Source of the DNA: Micromonospora profundi
GTDB taxonomy: Bacteria; Actinomycetota; Actinomycetes; Mycobacteriales; Micromonosporaceae
DNA length: 64,000 nucleotides
Assembly: GCF_011927785.1 (NCBI RefSeq)
Contig: NZ_JAATJK010000001.1
Coordinates: 4,373,001 to 4,437,000, forward strand
Reading direction: 5' to 3'
Shown: one piece after another, positions 18,015 through 26,294 of the stretch
Position numbering within the stretch: position 1 is the stretch's first letter
How the letters are laid out: each line of letters begins with the position of its first letter
Program-made: the position numbers and the translations under genes
Notes under the pieces: model-generated
What the model was told of the DNA's origin: nothing
The model's database searches: none
The model's input: the letters and a program-made list of their open reading frames with translations, nothing else

Positions 18015-19781
18015 TCAGCGGGCGATCTCGGTGACCCGGGACTCGCGGACCACCGTCACCCGGATCTGACCCGGATAGGTCAGCTCCTCCTCGATCTGCT
18101 TGGCCACATCGCGGGCCAGCACGGCCGCCCCGATGTCGTCCACGTCGTCCGGCTTGACCATGACCCGGATCTCCCGACCCGCCTGCATGGCGAAGACCTT
18201 GTCCACGCCGAGCTTGCCGGCAGCGATCTCCTCGATCCGCTCCAGCCGCTTGACGTACGCCTCCAGGCTCTCCCGCCGAGCGCCCGGCCGCCCACCCGAG
18301 CAGGCGTCGGACGCCTGGGTGAGCACGGCCTCGATGGTCTGCGGCGGCACCTCGTTGTGATGCGCCTCGATGGCGTGCACCACGTCCTCGTGCTCGCCGT
18401 ACTTGCGGGCCAGGTCCGCGCCGATGATGGCGTGGCTGCCCTCCACCTCGTGCGTGAGCGCCTTGCCGATGTCGTGCAGGAACGCCGACCGCTTGATGGT
18501 GGGCACGTCCAGGCGCAGCTCGGCCGCCATGATGCCGGCGATGTGCGCCGTCTCGACCAGGTGCTTGAGTACGTTCTGCCCGTACGACGTGCGGTAGCGC
18601 AACCGGCCCAGCAGGGTCACCAGCTCCGGGTGGATCTCGGTGATGCCGACCTCGACCAGCGCGTCCTCGGCGGCCCGGAGACAGAGCGCCTCGACCTCCT
18701 GGCGTGCCAGGTCGTAGACCTCCTCGATCCGGTGCGGGTGGATCCGCCCGTCCAGCACCAGCTTCTCCAGGGTGAGCCGGCCGACCTCCCGGCGTACCGG
18801 GTCGAAGCAGGACAGCAGCACCGCCTCCGGAGTGTCGTCGATGATCAGGTTGACCCCGGTCACCGACTCGAAGGCGCGGATGTTGCGGCCCTCCCGGCCG
18901 ATGATCCGGCCCTTCATCTCGTCGCCCGGCAGGTGCAGGACACTGACCACGCTCTCGGCGGTCTGTTCGCTGGCCACCCGCTGGATCGCGTCCACGACGA
19001 TGTGCCGGGCCCGCTGCTCGGCGGTGTTGCGGGCGTCGGCCTCGATGTCGCGCACCAGCAGCGCCGCCTCCCGCTTGGCGGACGTCTCGATCGCCTCGAC
19101 CAGCTCCAGACGGGCCGCGTCGGCGGTGAGGCCGGCCACCCGCTCCAGCTCCCGTCGGCGCCGCTCCTCCGACTCGGCCAGCTCGGCCTCGCGCTGGGTG
19201 AGAGCCGACTCCCGGGCCGCGAGCGCAGCGCTCGCCGCGGTGAGCTGCCGTTCCCGCTCGGCGAACCGCTCCACCTCCTCGGTGTGCAGCCGCTCCCGCT
19301 CGTCCATGCGGGCTGCCCGGCGCTCCACCTCCGCGGCCTGCTCCCGGGTCGTGGCGGCGAGAACCGCTACCTCCCGTTCGCCGCTGCGGCGGGCTGCTGT
19401 CCGCAGCTGTTCGGCGTCGATCTCGGCCTGCTTGTGCGCCCGTTCCAGCACCGTGTCGGCCTCGGCGCGGGCGTCGTCGAGCATCCGCCGGGCCTCGGCC
19501 CGTGCCGCCTTCGCCTCGGCATTCGCCGCCGCCGCCTCGGTACGCGCGGCGGCAGCCGCCGACTTCGCCACGTCGATCGTGCTGTTCGCCTGGTCCGCAG
19601 CATTGCGCAGAGCGGCCAGGGACTGCTCCTGACGGTCCTTCTCGGCGATGAACGCGGGATCCTCGGGGGCCGGCGCCGCGCTCATCCGGCGCAGCGCCCG
19701 GACGCCGAACAGCACCGCCGCGACCACCACCACGGCGAGGATCAGGACGGCCGCGAGGAGCACGACGTCGAGGGCGTTCAT
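18015..19781 (-). CDS. rny: Ribonuclease Y
   Basis: Membrane-anchored endoribonuclease that starts mRNA decay. Layout: N-terminal transmembrane helix (about 5-28), a long charged coiled coil (about 45-270), a KH RNA-binding domain containing GRIIGREGRNIRAFE, and an HD nuclease domain with the metal motif HDIGKA plus GSHAIIGADLARKYGE. 588 residues. The coiled coil is unusually Ala/Arg/Glu-rich. ATG 19781 directly precedes the hydrophobic segment. Convergent with gluD; its promoter must lie in the gap toward the insertion sequence. Confidence 0.94.
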   Translation of the reverse strand: MNALDVVLLAAVLILAVVVVAAVLFGVRALRRMSAAPAPEDPAFIAEKDRQEQSLAALRNAADQANSTIDVAKSAAAAARTEAAAANAEAKAARAEARRMLDDARAEADTVLERAHKQAEIDAEQLRTAARRSGEREVAVLAATTREQAAEVERRAARMDERERLHTEEVERFAERERQLTAASAALAARESALTQREAELAESEERRRRELERVAGLTADAARLELVEAIETSAKREAALLVRDIEADARNTAEQRARHIVVDAIQRVASEQTAESVVSVLHLPGDEMKGRIIGREGRNIRAFESVTGVNLIIDDTPEAVLLSCFDPVRREVGRLTLEKLVLDGRIHPHRIEEVYDLARQEVEALCLRAAEDALVEVGITEIHPELVTLLGRLRYRTSYGQNVLKHLVETAHIAGIMAAELRLDVPTIKRSAFLHDIGKALTHEVEGSHAIIGADLARKYGEHEDVVHAIEAHHNEVPPQTIEAVLTQASDACSGGRPGARRESLEAYVKRLERIEEIAAGKLGVDKVFAMQAGREIRVMVKPDDVDDIGAAVLARDVAKQIEEELTYPGQIRVTVVRESRVTEIAR

Positions 19782-20348
19782 GCCGGGACCCCGCTGGGTC
19801 TACCGGTGAACCTGTGCCGCCGCCCCGTCATGGCCGCCTCCCCTGAACGTCAAGACCGCAGCGACTGTGCCAAAGGCACACTCCTGCGGCTGTGGACGCC
19901 CGACCGGAGCGGCTGGCCGTGGGTAGCTCTCTCCGCCGGCGGTGCCCTCGGGCATCGTCGGCGACCGGGTGCAGTTGTCGCGGCGTGCCGGACCGGCCAG
20001 TCCGGTACTGCCGCCAAAGGCCGCGGAGGCGGCCAAAGTGATGCTGTTCTGTTACGCGATCTATGTTGTGCGCTTAGCCTGCGCTGGTCGGGCAATGTGA
20101 GCCTGTATGGCGAGGCTAGGTCTCCGGGGGCACTCCGGTCAAGGACTCATGATCAAACCCCCCAAACGGAGAGAAGTTGCGGCGTCACCCAAAGCTGATG
20201 TGGTGTCGGATACGCCGGGACAAACTCGGCGAGCCGACGGCTCCGATCGACGTGTCGTGCCTGTTCAGCGAGGGCGACGCCGTGCGTTGAGCCGACTTTG
20301 CGACACTGCCGCCGCCCCTGAGCGCGGAACTGGCCGGGAGTCCGGTGG
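19782..20348. other. 567-base gap upstream of rny
   Basis: No convincing gene. It lies between the rny start and the original stop of the interrupted BKACE gene. TTGACC (20142-20137) and TAGCCT (20118-20113) on the minus strand, spaced 18 bases, make a candidate rny promoter with a long leader. Short open frames here lack ribosome sites and similarity I can recognise. Confidence 0.4.
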
Positions 20349-20374
20349 TCAGCGTGCGCCGGCCGCCAGCGCGG
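20349..20374 (-). pseudogene. Severed 3' end of the BKACE gene
   Basis: Read from the target duplication outward, this piece encodes AAL then AAGAR and a TGA stop at 20349. Joined in silico to the gene at 21793 and above, by removing the IS and one 8-bp duplicate, it restores an in-frame C-terminus NAALVTAALAAGAR. It therefore marks where the interrupted gene used to end. Confidence 0.8.
20367..20374. repeat. Target-site duplication, left copy (CAGCGCGG)
   Basis: Eight bases directly left of the IS, identical to 21793-21800 on the right. IS256-family elements usually duplicate 8-9 bp. Confidence 0.8.
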
Positions 20375-21792
20375 GGTTGCGTCCAGGGAAGTGGTGTACG
20401 ACTTGCCCGTGATGGGCGTGTTGCGTAGATGAGAGACGGCCATCGCGTCGATCCTTCAAGACGACCAAGTCAGAGAAGGAAGAGAGAACGCGATGGCCGC
20501 ATCTGAGAGTGTGAACCCTGTTGACCTGCTGCGCGAGCAGATCGAGGGCGCGTCGCCGGACGTGTTGCAGGCGATGATCAAGACGTTCGTGCAGGCGGTG
20601 ATGTCCGCGGAAGCGGACGCGATCTGCGGCGCCGGCTATGGGCAGCGCAGCGACGAGCGGGTCAACTCCCGCAACGGTTATCGGCCGAGAGAGTGGGACA
20701 CCAGGGCCGGCACGATCGACCTGGCCATCCCGAAGCTGCGGCAAGGCAGCTACTTTCCGGACTGGTTGCTGACGCACCGCCGTCGGGCCGAACAGGCGTT
20801 GGTCTCCGTGGTGGCCACGAGTTACCTGCTCGGGGTGTCGACCCGCCGGGTGGAGAAGCTGGTGGAGCAACTCGGCGTCAAACAGTTGTCGAAGTCGCAG
20901 GTGTCGGAGATGGCCACGCACCTCGACGCCCAGGTCGAGGCGTTTCGTAACCGGCCGCTGGACGCCGCGCATTACCCGTTCGTGTGGATGGACGCGTTGA
21001 CGATGAAGGTCCGCGAACACGGACGGACGGTCAACGTCCACGCGCTTGTCGCGGTCGGAGTCAACGCCGACGGTCAACGCGAAGTCCTCGGCGTGGATGT
21101 CGCCTCGGATGAGGACGGCGCCGGCTGGTTGGCGTTCCTACGGTCGTTGACCGCCCGCGGCCTGTCCGGCGTTCAGCTGGTCATCTCCGACGCCCACCGC
21201 GGTCTTGTTGGCGCGATCGGCGCCGCCCTGCCCGGCGCCGCCTGGCAACGCTGCCGCACCCACTACCTGCGCAACCTGCTCACGAAGGTTCCGAAGTCGG
21301 CCCAGCCATGGATCGCCACCCTTGTTCGGACGATCTTCGACCAGCCCGACGCCGACGCTGTCCGAGCCCAGTTCGACCGGGTCGTCGCCACGATCGAGGC
21401 GAAGTTCCCCGCCGCCGCCGAACACCTCGACCACGCCCGCGACGACCTCCTCGCGTTCACCGGCTTCCCTCGCGAGATCTGGCGCCAAATCTGGTCGAAC
21501 AATCCGCAGGAACGGCTGAACAAGGAGATCCGCCGGCGCACCGACGTCGTCGGGATCTTCCCAAACCGGGCGGCGATCATCCGCCTCGTCGGCGCCGTCC
21601 TCGCCGAACAAACCGACGAATGGACCGAAGGACGCCGCTACATGGGCCTGGAACTCCTCGCCAAAGCCCGCCTCGTCATCGTCGAGCCAGACCAACACGA
21701 CACCGACCAGACCGATCCCAGCCCAATCGCCGCCTAACATCAAACCGGATCCCGCGATGGCCGTCTCCTACACCACCAGCGCGGACGTGACC
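20375..21792 (+). mobile_element. IS256-family insertion sequence, 1418 bp
   Basis: Bounded by imperfect terminal inverted repeats: the left end GGTTGCGTCCAGGGAAGTGG and the inverted right end GGTCACGTCCGCGCTGGTGG, then both continue TGTA; they agree at 17 of 24 positions. A second, internal 15-bp perfect inverted repeat GAGACGGCCATCGCG lies at 20433-20447 and 21753-21767. Flanked by the 8-bp duplication CAGCGCGG. One intact transposase gene; size and organisation fit a complete, possibly active IS256 element. Confidence 0.88.
20493..21737 (+). CDS. IS256-family (mutator-type) transposase
   Basis: 414-residue DDE transposase. The N-terminal part has the GYGQRSDERVNSRNGYRPR segment and the IPKLRQGSYFPDWLL segment typical of the mutator group; the three catalytic acids are expected in WMDALTMKV, ISDAHRGL and NNPQERLNKEIRRRTD. 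GAAGG/AGAGAG sequence precedes ATG 20493. Full length, no frameshift. It reads antisense to the BKACE gene it interrupts, and its 3' end overlaps the read-through tail of that gene by 62 bases. Confidence 0.93.
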   Translation: MAASESVNPVDLLREQIEGASPDVLQAMIKTFVQAVMSAEADAICGAGYGQRSDERVNSRNGYRPREWDTRAGTIDLAIPKLRQGSYFPDWLLTHRRRAEQALVSVVATSYLLGVSTRRVEKLVEQLGVKQLSKSQVSEMATHLDAQVEAFRNRPLDAAHYPFVWMDALTMKVREHGRTVNVHALVAVGVNADGQREVLGVDVASDEDGAGWLAFLRSLTARGLSGVQLVISDAHRGLVGAIGAALPGAAWQRCRTHYLRNLLTKVPKSAQPWIATLVRTIFDQPDADAVRAQFDRVVATIEAKFPAAAEHLDHARDDLLAFTGFPREIWRQIWSNNPQERLNKEIRRRTDVVGIFPNRAAIIRLVGAVLAEQTDEWTEGRRYMGLELLAKARLVIVEPDQHDTDQTDPSPIAA

Positions 21793-22497
21793 CAGCGCGG
21801 CCGTGACGAGCGCGGCGTTGCCCGACGCCCGGGCACCGTCGGGCAACAGGAACGTGTCCTCCATCCCGATCCTTGTGTGCAGGCCGCGGCTGACCGCCTC
21901 GGCGAGCACCGCCCAGGTGGCCGGCCCCTCGGCGTGCAGAAGCACAGGAGGGCCGGCAGCGGAGGTCGCCTCTCCGACGGCCGTCGCGGCGAGGATCCGC
22001 CCGGCGTCGGCCAGCGCCACCGGCACCTCCTCGGCCATGCACTCGACGAGGATCCGCCCGACCGGCACCCGCCAGCCCTGGTAGGCCGTCACCGCGTCCA
22101 GCGTCCAGAGCCCCACCTCGACGAGCACGCCACGCTCGTGCAGGGCGGCTGCGACCGCCTCGGCACCCGGCTCGTGGGCGTTGACCGAGGCGAAGTCGGG
22201 CAGCACCGACCAGGCCCGGACAGCGGCCACCCGGTCGGCCGGATCGGGTTCGATCCAGGCGCCGGTGCTCACCCCCACAGGCAACCCCGGCTGGGCGGCG
22301 CGGATCGCGGTGAGCGCATCGGCGATCACCGCGGGACGCAGCGACTCGGCGCCGGAGGCGTCACGGGGATGGACGTGCACGGCCGCGACGCCGAGCGCCG
22401 CGCAGCGGGCCGCGTCGGCCGCCAGCTCCGCCGGGGTGACCGGCACGGCCGGGTGGTCGTCCCGGCTGCGCCCGCCGTTCAGACACGCCTTCAACAT
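21676..22497 (-). CDS. DUF849/BKACE family protein with IS-altered C-terminus
   Basis: Beta-keto acid cleavage enzyme family (zinc TIM barrel that condenses a beta-keto acid with acetyl-CoA). The family core is present: LKACLNGGRSRDDHP, VHVHPRDASG, GVSTGAWIEPDP, FASVNAHEPGA, GMEDTFLLPDG. The last native residues are NAALVTAAL; from base 21792 on, the frame runs into the IS and gains 38 foreign, Arg/Gly-rich residues before a stop at 21676. Only five native residues are lost, all beyond the barrel core, so activity may survive unless the tail destabilises it. ATG 22497; an earlier ATG exists at 22521. Follows recX by 34 bases. Confidence 0.85.
   Translation of the reverse strand: MLKACLNGGRSRDDHPAVPVTPAELAADAARCAALGVAAVHVHPRDASGAESLRPAVIADALTAIRAAQPGLPVGVSTGAWIEPDPADRVAAVRAWSVLPDFASVNAHEPGAEAVAAALHERGVLVEVGLWTLDAVTAYQGWRVPVGRILVECMAEEVPVALADAGRILAATAVGEATSAAGPPVLLHAEGPATWAVLAEAVSRGLHTRIGMEDTFLLPDGARASGNAALVTAALGHVRAGGVGDGHRGIRFDVRRRLGWDRSGRCRVGLARR
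21793..21800. repeat. Target-site duplication, right copy (CAGCGCGG)
   Basis: Matches 20367-20374 exactly; see the insertion sequence entry. Confidence 0.8.
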
Positions 22498-22531
22498 CCG
22501 TGCCACACCTTTCGGCACCATCTCGCGTCGC

Positions 22532-23224
22532 TCACTCGACCGGTCGGTTGTCGCGGTCCAGTTCACCTTCGGCGTCGGCGAGCGCGTCGGCGTCTATCTG
22601 CTCGGCGAACTCGGCAGCCTCGGCGCTCTGCGCGGCAAGCGCGTCCTTCACCGCGCGGATCGCCACACCGGGCGGGTAGCCCTTGCGGGCCAACATTCCC
22701 ACCAGCCGGCGGAAGACCGCGTCGGGCTCACCACGGGCGGTACGCAGCTTGCGGTCCACCAGGGCGCGGGCGGTCGCCGCCTCGGTCTCCTCGTCCAGCT
22801 CACCCAACGCTTCGGTGGCCACCTCGCCGTCCACGCCCTTCTGGCGCAGCTCGTTGGCGAGCGCCCGCCGGGCCAGGCCACGCCCGGTGTGTCGGCTCGA
22901 CACCCAGGCACGGGCGAAGGCGGCGTCGTCGATGATGCCGACCTCGTCGTACCGGTCGAGCACCTCGGCCGACACCTGCTCGGAGATGCCCCCCTTGGCC
23001 AGTGCCCCGGCCAGCTCGGCACGGGTGCGGGGCCGGACGGCGAGCTGGCGCAGGCAAATCTCCCGGGCCACCTCGGACTCGTCGCGCGGTGTGGGCGCAG
23101 GCTCGTCCGCCTGCTGTTCGGCCGCCCGGCGCCCCCGGCGGGGGCGCGGCGAATCGGCGGCGTCGCCCGTACGGGGTGGACTGGCATCCCAGCCCCGCCC
23201 CGTACGGGCGCGTCGTCCTGCCAT
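22532..23224 (-). CDS. recX: Regulatory protein RecX
   Basis: Modulates RecA filament assembly. Residues 1-50 are Arg/Ala/Gln-rich and probably disordered; the helical RecX repeats follow (EICLRQLAVRPRTRAELAGAL, GIIDDAAFARAWVSSRHTGRGLARRALANELRQKGV, FRRLVGMLARKGYPPGVAIRAV). Starts 14 bases after the recA stop, so it is made from the recA transcript. 230 residues, longer than average because of the N-terminal tail. Confidence 0.93.
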   Translation of the reverse strand: MAGRRARTGRGWDASPPRTGDAADSPRPRRGRRAAEQQADEPAPTPRDESEVAREICLRQLAVRPRTRAELAGALAKGGISEQVSAEVLDRYDEVGIIDDAAFARAWVSSRHTGRGLARRALANELRQKGVDGEVATEALGELDEETEAATARALVDRKLRTARGEPDAVFRRLVGMLARKGYPPGVAIRAVKDALAAQSAEAAEFAEQIDADALADAEGELDRDNRPVE

Positions 23225-23238
23225 GGGTCAGCGACCGG

Positions 23239-24285
23239 TCAGAAGTCGACCGGCGGCAGCTCCGGGCCACCGGCGGCGTCACCCGCGCCGACACCGACGC
23301 CGAGCTTCTCCAGGATCTTCTTCTCGATCTCGGCCGCGACGTCCGGGTTTTCCTTCAGGAACTCCCGGGCCTTCTCCTTGCCCTGGCCGAGCTGGTCACC
23401 GTCGTACGTGTACCACGCACCGGACTTGCGGATGATCGCCTGCTCCACGCCGACGTCGATCAGCGAGCCCTCGCGCGAGATGCCCTTGCCGTACATGATG
23501 TCGAACTCGGCCTGCTTGAACGGGGCCGCCACCTTGTTCTTGACGACCTTGACCCGGGTACGGTTGCCGACCACGTCGGTGCCGTCCTTGAGGCTCTCGA
23601 TGCGTCGCACGTCGAGCCGGACCGAGGCGTAGAACTTCAGCGCCCGACCACCGGTGGTGGTCTCCGGGCTGCCGAACATGACGCCGATCTTTTCCCGCAG
23701 CTGGTTGATGAAGATCGCCGTGGTGCCGGTGTTGCTGAGCACACCGGTGATCTTGCGCAGTGCCTGGCTCATCAGCCGGGCCTGGAGGCCCACGTGGCTG
23801 TCGCCCATCTCGCCCTCGATCTCGGCGCGCGGCACCAGGGCCGCCACCGAGTCGATCACGATGATGTCGATCGCGCCGGAGCGGATCAGCATGTCCGCGA
23901 TTTCCAACGCCTGCTCACCGGTGTCCGGCTGGGAGACGAGCATCGCGTCGGTGTCGACCCCGAGGGCCTTCGCGTACTCCGGGTCGAGCGCGTGCTCGGC
24001 GTCGATGAAGGCGGCGATGCCGCCGAGCCGCTGCGCGCTGGCCACCGAGTGCAGCGCCACCGTGGTCTTACCGCTGGACTCAGGACCATAGATCTCGACC
24101 ACCCGGCCCCGGGGCAGGCCGCCGATGCCGAGGGCAACGTCGAGCGCGATGGAGCCGGTCGGAATGATTGCGGTCTGGACGACCGGCCGGTCACCCAGCC
24201 GCATCACCGAGCCCTTGCCGAATTGCTTGTCAATCTGAGCGAGAGCAAGGTCGAGTGCCTTCTCCCGGTCAGGCCCTGCTGCCAT
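23239..24285 (-). CDS. recA: Recombinase RecA
   Basis: Forms the ssDNA filament for homologous recombination and for LexA self-cleavage. Walker [10 protein letters not shown], the L1/L2 region [20 protein letters not shown] and the conserved [10 protein letters not shown] are intact; there is no intein. ATG 24285 begins [14 protein letters not shown], with a G-rich site ten bases upstream; the longer frame from 24333 would overlap the promoter. 348 residues. Preceded by a candidate PafBC-type promoter and a LexA-like site (see regulatory entries). Confidence 0.97.
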   Translation of the reverse strand: MAAGPDREKALDLALAQIDKQFGKGSVMRLGDRPVVQTAIIPTGSIALDVALGIGGLPRGRVVEIYGPESSGKTTVALHSVASAQRLGGIAAFIDAEHALDPEYAKALGVDTDAMLVSQPDTGEQALEIADMLIRSGAIDIIVIDSVAALVPRAEIEGEMGDSHVGLQARLMSQALRKITGVLSNTGTTAIFINQLREKIGVMFGSPETTTGGRALKFYASVRLDVRRIESLKDGTDVVGNRTRVKVVKNKVAAPFKQAEFDIMYGKGISREGSLIDVGVEQAIIRKSGAWYTYDGDQLGQGKEKAREFLKENPDVAAEIEKKILEKLGVGVGAGDAAGGPELPPVDF

Positions 24286-24337
24286 GGTTGCCACCCCTGC
24301 CTTCGCCGGCGTCTTTGCTGAGCTTCGCGTCACGCGG

Positions 24338-24362
24338 ACACGCTAGGCGCTAGGTCCGACAG
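24338..24362 (-). promoter_or_regulatory. Candidate PafBC-type recA promoter
   Basis: On the minus strand TGTCGG (24361-24356) is followed after ten bases by TAGCGT (24345-24340), resembling the mycobacterial LexA-independent RecA-NDp motif (TTGTCRGTG-N8-TAGNNT) recognised via PafBC. It lies 55 bases before the recA start, a sensible leader length. Confidence 0.6.
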
Positions 24363-24417
24363 AAAACCAGCCGACGGGCCGCGAGCTGTGGACGAGCACC
24401 CCGCTGTGGACAATAGC

Positions 24418-24431
24418 CGAACAGGTGTACG
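24418..24431. promoter_or_regulatory. LexA-like SOS box upstream of recA
   Basis: CGAACAGGTGTACG differs by one base from the actinobacterial SOS consensus CGAAC-N4-GTTCG. It lies about 75 bases upstream of the PafBC-type promoter, and between recA and the next gene it has the expected location. Confidence 0.45.
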
Positions 24432-24469
24432 ACTCGACAAGCGACACGCGGAAGCGAAGAAAAGGCTGC

Positions 24470-24670
24470 TCAGCGTAGTCGCGCGGGCACTCTGTCGGGG
24501 TACGCGGCGCAGACCGCCCGCCACACCACATGCGTTTGTTCCCCCGACGCCAACGCCTGCTCGATGGTCCTTCCATCGAGCTGCGTCAGCACCTGGTCGC
24601 GGGCGATGCTCGCCGCGTAGCCGGGCCCGAACGCCTCTTCCAAGCGCGTCCAGAAGTCGGTCAGCCGCAC
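24470..24670 (-). CDS. DUF3046 domain-containing protein
   Basis: A 66-residue small protein, MRLTDFWTRLEEAFGPGYA.., with the family segments RDQVLTQLDGRTIEQALASGE and VWRAVCAAYPDRVPARLR. DUF3046 genes typically sit just upstream of recA in actinobacteria, as here. GTG start at 24670. Four bases separate it from the MFS gene stop, so it is likely the distal cistron of that transcript. Function unknown. Confidence 0.88.
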   Translation of the reverse strand: MRLTDFWTRLEEAFGPGYAASIARDQVLTQLDGRTIEQALASGEQTHVVWRAVCAAYPDRVPARLR

Positions 24671-24674
24671 GTGA

Positions 24675-26087
24675 TCAACCCTCCTCGTCCGATGCCCCGG
24701 TCGGCACCGGGCGCAACGCTAGCGCCACAAGGGGCACTGTCGCGACCGCCGCGAGCAGGGTCAGCACCGGATAGCCGGCCACCTGCATCACAAACCCGGC
24801 GGCCACTGCCGCACCCGCACCGGCAAGCCCCATGGTCAGGTCGGACAGCCCCTGCACGCTCGGCCGCACGCCGGCCGGCACCGACTCGGACAGCAACGTC
24901 GAGCCGGCCACCATCGTTCCCGACCAGCCCAGCCCGAGCAGGACCAGCCCGACCGAGAGCCGGGGCGTGTGGTGCCCGGCGGTTCCGGCGACCGCGCAGG
25001 CGGCCAGCAGCAACCCCACCCCGCCGAGGATCACCGCCCGCCGTCCGAGCCGGTCGGTGAGCCAGCCCACAATCGGCGAGAACGCGTACATGCCCGCGAT
25101 GTGCAGGCTCAGCACGATGCCGACCAGTCGCAGCACGTCCGCGTCGGCGTGCGACTCACCGAGCCGGACCGGGGTCATCGCCATCACCGCCACCATCACC
25201 AGGTGACCGACCGCCACGGCGGCGATGCCGAGCCGGGCGGCGGGCTGCCCGCGTACCACCGACCAGGCCGCCCGCATCCCGGCGCCGCGCGGCACGCGCG
25301 CCCCGACCGGCGCGGCGGCCGGCGTCGCATCACCGCCCACCTGGCCGCCCACAGCCGGTGCCTCCGCCACCACGGCGGCGGCCGGTGCGTCGGTGGTCGG
25401 CACGGTGGTGGTCGGCGCAGCGACGGCCGGTGCGGCGGTCGCCGCGATTCGGCGCGCGGTGAGCAGCGGGTCGGGCCGGAGCAACACGAGGAGTACGCCG
25501 CCAGCCAACACGAACGCCGCCGCGCTGAACGCGAACGGGCCGGCCAGCGGCGGCAGCCCCCAGCCTGTGGTGACCCGGTCGGCAAGCGCGGCGAAGTTCG
25601 GGGCGGCTACCGCGCCGATCGTGGTGGCCCAGATGATCACCGACAGCTGCCGGCCCCGCCGGGTCGGCTCGGCGAGGTCCACCGCCGTGTAGCGGGCCTG
25701 CAGGTTCGCGGCGGTGCCACCACCGAAGAGCAGCATGCCGAGAAACAGCAGCGGCACCCAGCGGGTGGCCGCCGCCAGCACCACGAGCACACCGCCGACG
25801 GCACCGACCGCGTACGCCACGACCAGACCCGGTCGGCGGCCGTGCCGGGCCATGATCCGGGTGACCGGGATGGCGAGCAGCGCCGCACCGACCACGCCGG
25901 CGCTCTGCGCGATGCCGGCCACGGCGGTGCCGGCGATCCGGGCGGCGAGCAGCGCGCCGACGGCGATGCCGATGGTCACCCCGACCCCGCCGATGATCTG
26001 GGTGCCGAAGAGCAGGCGCAGGGTCCGCCGCTGGATCGACGCGACGTCAGGCCGGGCGGTACGCGGCGCGGTCAGGTCGGTGGCCAT
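24675..26087 (-). CDS. MFS transporter
   Basis: About 470-residue major facilitator with 12 predicted membrane helices in two halves separated by an Ala/Pro/Thr-rich cytoplasmic loop (about 215-265). RIMARHGRRPG in the first half and GWLTDRLGRRAVILGG in the second are the classic MFS loop 2-3 motifs. ATG 26087 with GAGGAGC upstream. Substrate unknown; DUF3046 follows after four bases. Family certain, direction (drug export most likely) inferred. Confidence 0.85.
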   Translation of the reverse strand: MATDLTAPRTARPDVASIQRRTLRLLFGTQIIGGVGVTIGIAVGALLAARIAGTAVAGIAQSAGVVGAALLAIPVTRIMARHGRRPGLVVAYAVGAVGGVLVVLAAATRWVPLLFLGMLLFGGGTAANLQARYTAVDLAEPTRRGRQLSVIIWATTIGAVAAPNFAALADRVTTGWGLPPLAGPFAFSAAAFVLAGGVLLVLLRPDPLLTARRIAATAAPAVAAPTTTVPTTDAPAAAVVAEAPAVGGQVGGDATPAAAPVGARVPRGAGMRAAWSVVRGQPAARLGIAAVAVGHLVMVAVMAMTPVRLGESHADADVLRLVGIVLSLHIAGMYAFSPIVGWLTDRLGRRAVILGGVGLLLAACAVAGTAGHHTPRLSVGLVLLGLGWSGTMVAGSTLLSESVPAGVRPSVQGLSDLTMGLAGAGAAVAAGFVMQVAGYPVLTLLAAVATVPLVALALRPVPTGASDEEG

Positions 26088-26133
26088 CGACGCTCCTCGG
26101 GACGGGTGACCCATCCTCGCGCACCCGCGCCGA

Positions 26134-26156
26134 CCGGCGGAAACCGGTTTCGCCGG
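26134..26156. repeat. Near-perfect palindrome upstream of MFS gene
   Basis: CCGGCGGAAACC / GGTTTCGCCGG, perfect but for one extra G, centred about 60 bases before the MFS start. Placed as an operator would be. Confidence 0.4.
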
Positions 26157-26189
26157 CGACCGATCCGGTGCTCGTCGTATCGGGCCACA

Positions 26190-26222
26190 CCGACCGGCAT
26201 CCGCCGGCGGATGCCGGGTCGG
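26190..26222 (-). terminator. Hairpin after udgX
   Basis: CCGACCGGCATCCGCC pairs with GGCGGATGCCGGGTCGG with one bulge and no loop-size penalty, in the gap between udgX and the MFS gene. Probable terminator of the udgX transcript. Confidence 0.55.
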
Positions 26223-26294
26223 CTACGCGGTCCCCTTCTCACCAACGGCGTTGGCCCACAGCACACTGTCGCTTCGCCGACCGTACGGCCCTCG

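Noticed and set aside
20153..20443. Minus-strand 96-residue open frame left of the IS
   Set aside because: It crosses the IS left end, has no ribosome site or recognised similarity; it spans the old BKACE 3' end in another frame.
23239..24285. Intein in recA, as found in some actinobacteria
   Set aside because: The RecA sequence is continuous through Walker A and the L1/L2 region at normal length.
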